NCBI GenBank assembly: GCA_949293915.1
Contig: CASFFJ010000048.1
Span: 1 to 7,925 of the forward strand
DNA: 7,925 bases
Reading direction: 5' to 3'
From: an uncultured Christensenella sp.
Lineage (GTDB): Bacteria > Bacillota > Clostridia > Christensenellales > UBA1242
Below the pieces are notes generated by a model, which was not told where the DNA came from, made no database searches, and saw only the letters and a program-made list of their open reading frames with translations. This document shows, in pieces, positions 6,346-7,925 of this stretch; the first letter of the stretch is position 1; each line of letters starts with the position of its first letter. A program made the translations under genes and the position numbers.

Positions 6346-6374
6346 TGACATTATTAAAATAAAAAACATATAAA
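6345..6374 (+). promoter_or_regulatory. Candidate promoter of the plus-strand peptide gene
   Basis: GTGACA (6345-6350), five of six matches to TTGACA, is followed after 18 bp by TATAAA (6369-6374). A start near 6381 would leave about 16 bases of leader, containing the AAGGAG ribosome site. The CATATAAA around the -10 does not match the sigma-E/sigma-K CATANNNT form fully, so a sporulation promoter is not supported. Confidence 0.55.
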
Positions 6375-6396
6375 GTACAAAGTAAGGAGCAAGAAA

Positions 6397-6576
6397 ATGA
6401 ACATTAATACATTTTTTATTTTGTTTGTGATATTAATTGCAGTGATAGCACAAGCCACAAATACAGACTTAGCAAACAACACCAGTATTCTCTTGTTATT
6501 AATACTTGTGCTAACAGCAAATTCACAAAACAATAACAACAATTGTTGTTGCAACAATCAGCGTAGTTTCTTTTAA
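6397..6576 (+). CDS. Small hydrophobic peptide with Asn5-Cys3 tail, unknown function
   Basis: The only plus-strand gene, 59 residues. AAGGAG (6384-6389) lies 7 bases before the ATG, an ideal spacing, and a strong terminator follows 7 bases after the TAA, so I consider it real despite its size. Residues 4-20 are hydrophobic (FFILFVILIAVIAQA) and could be a membrane helix or signal peptide; 'AQA' at 18-20 resembles a signal peptidase site. A polar stretch TNTDLANNTS (21-30) leads to a second hydrophobic block ILLLLILVLT (31-40). The tail is NNNNNCCCNNQRSFF (45-59). Three adjacent cysteines flanked by Asn suggest metal binding, disulphide cross-linking or spore-coat-like assembly, but no family is recognised with certainty. 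Small hydrophobic proteins of sporulating Bacillota are a loose comparison only. It is divergent from arsR, which may control it. Confidence 0.75.
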   Translation: MNINTFFILFVILIAVIAQATNTDLANNTSILLLLILVLTANSQNNNNNCCCNNQRSFF

Positions 6577-6583
6577 TGTCCTT

Positions 6584-6616
6584 ATCAAAAAACTCTGTTA
6601 AGCAGAGTTTTTTGAT
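6584..6616. terminator. Bidirectional intrinsic terminator
   Basis: A perfect 14-bp inverted repeat with a 5-base loop: ATCAAAAAACTCTG, loop TTAAG, CAGAGTTTTTTGAT. The CTCTG/CAGAG core is flanked by six A on one side and six T on the other, so either strand yields a GC-core stem with a U-tract. It lies 7 bases after the plus-strand peptide gene and 139 bases after the trpS stop, and separates these two convergent genes. Confidence 0.92.
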
Positions 6617-6663
6617 TCTTATAATTTTAATGAAGCTCATATCTAATTATAATTTTATGCATA

Positions 6664-6750
6664 TTTATATGTTTTTTTAATTATATTTATGAAATTTTAT
6701 ATGTTTATTTTTTTTATAATTTTTTTATTTTTTATTATAATTTTTTTATT
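6664..6750. repeat. AT-only spacer with short direct repeats, 3' of trpS
   Basis: Between the terminator and the trpS stop the sequence is almost entirely A and T with long T-runs. TTATAATTTTTTTATT occurs at 6714-6729 and again at 6735-6750, a 21-base period, and TTTATATGTTT occurs at 6664-6674 and 6696-6706. It would be the 3' untranslated part of trpS mRNA. Slippage of low-complexity DNA explains it well enough; no gene is seen. Confidence 0.5.
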
Positions 6751-6755
6751 AAATA

Positions 6756-7808
6756 TTAATTGAAATAATTTATTCCCATATTTGTTTTTAATTTAATTAA
6801 ATTTTTGTATGCGACTTTGCGCGCTTTTTGGGTACCCTTCTTTAAAATTTCAAAAACAGCATCTGGATTTTTCTCAAATTCTTTTCGCCTTTCTCTAATT
6901 GGCGCTAACAAGTCTTGCAGAATGTTATTTAAAAATTTTTTAATTTTCATATCACCCAAACCGCCACGTATATAATGCGCTTTTAACTCATCAAGATTTT
7001 TGTATTCAGGTAAATATTTCTCAAAATCTTCTGGCGAAGAAAACACATCTAGATATGTGAATACAGTATTGCCTTCAACTTTTCCCGGGTCTTCCAAATG
7101 AATATGGTCTGGGTCTGTGTACATCGAAAAAACTTTTTGCTTAATTTCATCAGGTTCATCACTTAGATAAATACAGTTATTGAGACTTTTACTCATTTTC
7201 GCCTTGCCATCAGTCCCTATAAGCCTAAAGCAATTTTCATTCTCTGGGAGTATCGCCTTAGGTTCAACAAGCGTTTCGCCATATAGATTATTAAACGAAC
7301 GAACAATCTCTCTAGCCTGCTCAATCATAGGCAATTGGTCATCGCCAACTGGTATGATTGTTGCATTAAAAGCAGTAATATCTGCAGTTTGACTTACTGG
7401 GTAAGTTAAAAATCCCATAGGTATACTTTCGTTAAATTGAGTTTTTTGTTTTAATTCTTCTTTGATAGTAGGATTTCGCTCTAACCTAGAGAGTGTCACT
7501 AAGTTCATATAATAGAAAGTAAATTCAGTTAGTTCACTCACTTCGCTTTGAATTAAGAAAGTGATTTTATTAGGGTCAAGTCCAACCGCTAAATAATCAA
7601 GCATAACTTGTAATACATTATCTTTTACTTTTTGCACATTGCCGAAATTATCAGTTAGCGCTTGCGCATCTGCTAACATAACATAGAACTCATCGTAACC
7701 GCCCTTATTTTGTAATTCAATTCTACGTTTAATACTACCCACAAAATGCCCTAAATGCAGATGTCCAGTAGGTCTATCTCCTGTTAAAATAATTTTTTTA
7801 TTTTCCAT
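6756..7808 (-). CDS. trpS: Tryptophanyl-tRNA synthetase
   Basis: Class Ic aminoacyl-tRNA synthetase that activates tryptophan with ATP and charges tRNA-Trp; cytosolic homodimer in the family. It is 350 residues, close to the usual 330-350. The HIGH signature is HLGH (18-21) inside LTGDRPTGHLHLGHFVG, the form with a full HxGH rather than the TIGN of the Bacillus type. The KMSKS loop is exact at 204-208 (GKAKMSKSLNN). YPVSQTADI (136-144) and PVGDDQLPMIE (153-163) are typical Trp-pocket and Rossmann segments. The protein itself contains no tryptophan. AAGGAG (7820-7815) lies 6 bases before the ATG. The gene is convergent with the small peptide gene and shares its terminator. The visible 117 bases upstream show no T-box motif and no clear promoter. 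Confidence 0.97.
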   Translation of the reverse strand: MENKKIILTGDRPTGHLHLGHFVGSIKRRIELQNKGGYDEFYVMLADAQALTDNFGNVQKVKDNVLQVMLDYLAVGLDPNKITFLIQSEVSELTEFTFYYMNLVTLSRLERNPTIKEELKQKTQFNESIPMGFLTYPVSQTADITAFNATIIPVGDDQLPMIEQAREIVRSFNNLYGETLVEPKAILPENENCFRLIGTDGKAKMSKSLNNCIYLSDEPDEIKQKVFSMYTDPDHIHLEDPGKVEGNTVFTYLDVFSSPEDFEKYLPEYKNLDELKAHYIRGGLGDMKIKKFLNNILQDLLAPIRERRKEFEKNPDAVFEILKKGTQKARKVAYKNLIKLKTNMGINYFN

Positions 7809-7823
7809 AATTCACTCCTTTAA

Positions 7824-7912
7824 TTTTTATTAAATAAATTATTTTTTTATTTTTTTTAATTTTTATTAATTTTTTATATAATTAATAATTTTTTATTAAA
7901 TAAATTATTTTT
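7824..7912. repeat. AT-only leader of trpS with a 23-bp direct repeat
   Basis: Upstream of the trpS ribosome site the DNA is nearly pure A/T up to the window edge. A 23-base segment built around ATTAAATAAATTA is identical at 7824-7846 and 7890-7912, a 66-base period. Each copy contains an internal near-palindrome (AATAAATT). No promoter with a TG-extended -10 is evident. It may be a slippage product. Confidence 0.55.
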
Positions 7913-7925
7913 ATTGATTTTTTAA

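Noticed and set aside
6416..6640. Minus-strand frame with a CCNNNCC run opposite the small peptide gene
   Set aside because: It is a shadow caused by the Asn/Cys palindrome, crosses the terminator and has no ribosome site.
7809..7925. T-box leader expected before trpS in many Bacillota
   Set aside because: The visible leader is almost only A and T, with no GGTGG-type T-box sequence or GC-rich terminator stem. A T-box further upstream would be unusual in position.

Overview
The window is a stretch of chromosome from a very AT-rich, low-GC Gram-positive-type bacterium (Bacillota, probably an uncultured clostridial or RF39-like gut lineage; the lineage is inference). The evidence is AT-dominated codons, strong GGAGG-type ribosome sites on several genes, and the Bacillota order pgk-tpiA-gpmI-secG-rnr. 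The code looks standard: tpiA ends in a TGA shared with the gpmI start, and the visible tryptophans in conserved positions are TGG. This argues against a UGA=Trp mollicute. All genes but one lie on the minus strand.

Layout from right to left, in the direction of minus-strand transcription. trpS (7808-6756) follows an almost pure A/T leader. An AT-only spacer leads to a long bidirectional terminator (6584-6616). That terminator also serves the only plus-strand gene (6397-6576), a 59-residue hydrophobic peptide with an Asn5-Cys3 tail. Divergent from the peptide is an ArsR-type regulator (6151-5834). It is followed by a 171-residue protein of unknown function that weakly resembles a decayed carbon-nitrogen hydrolase. 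Next, pgk, tpiA and gpmI form a tightly packed lower-glycolysis operon with its own promoter in front of pgk. After gpmI come a 73-residue two-helix membrane protein with a near-consensus promoter, then secG with its own promoter and terminator. The last gene is the N-terminal two-thirds or so of rnr (RNase R), cut by the window edge.

The conserved part is housekeeping. Pgk, TpiA and GpmI catalyse three steps of lower glycolysis, SecG belongs to the Sec translocon, RNase R degrades structured RNA, and TrpRS charges tRNA-Trp. gapA and eno, often in the same cluster, are not here. Four minus-strand promoters share an extended -10 of the form TGnTAnAAT.

The least explained part is 5287-6576: the ArsR regulator, its unknown partner and the divergent Asn/Cys-tailed peptide. 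If there is a new small system in the window, this is the best candidate, but nothing in the sequence proves the three act together. The 73-residue membrane protein between gpmI and secG is a second candidate.
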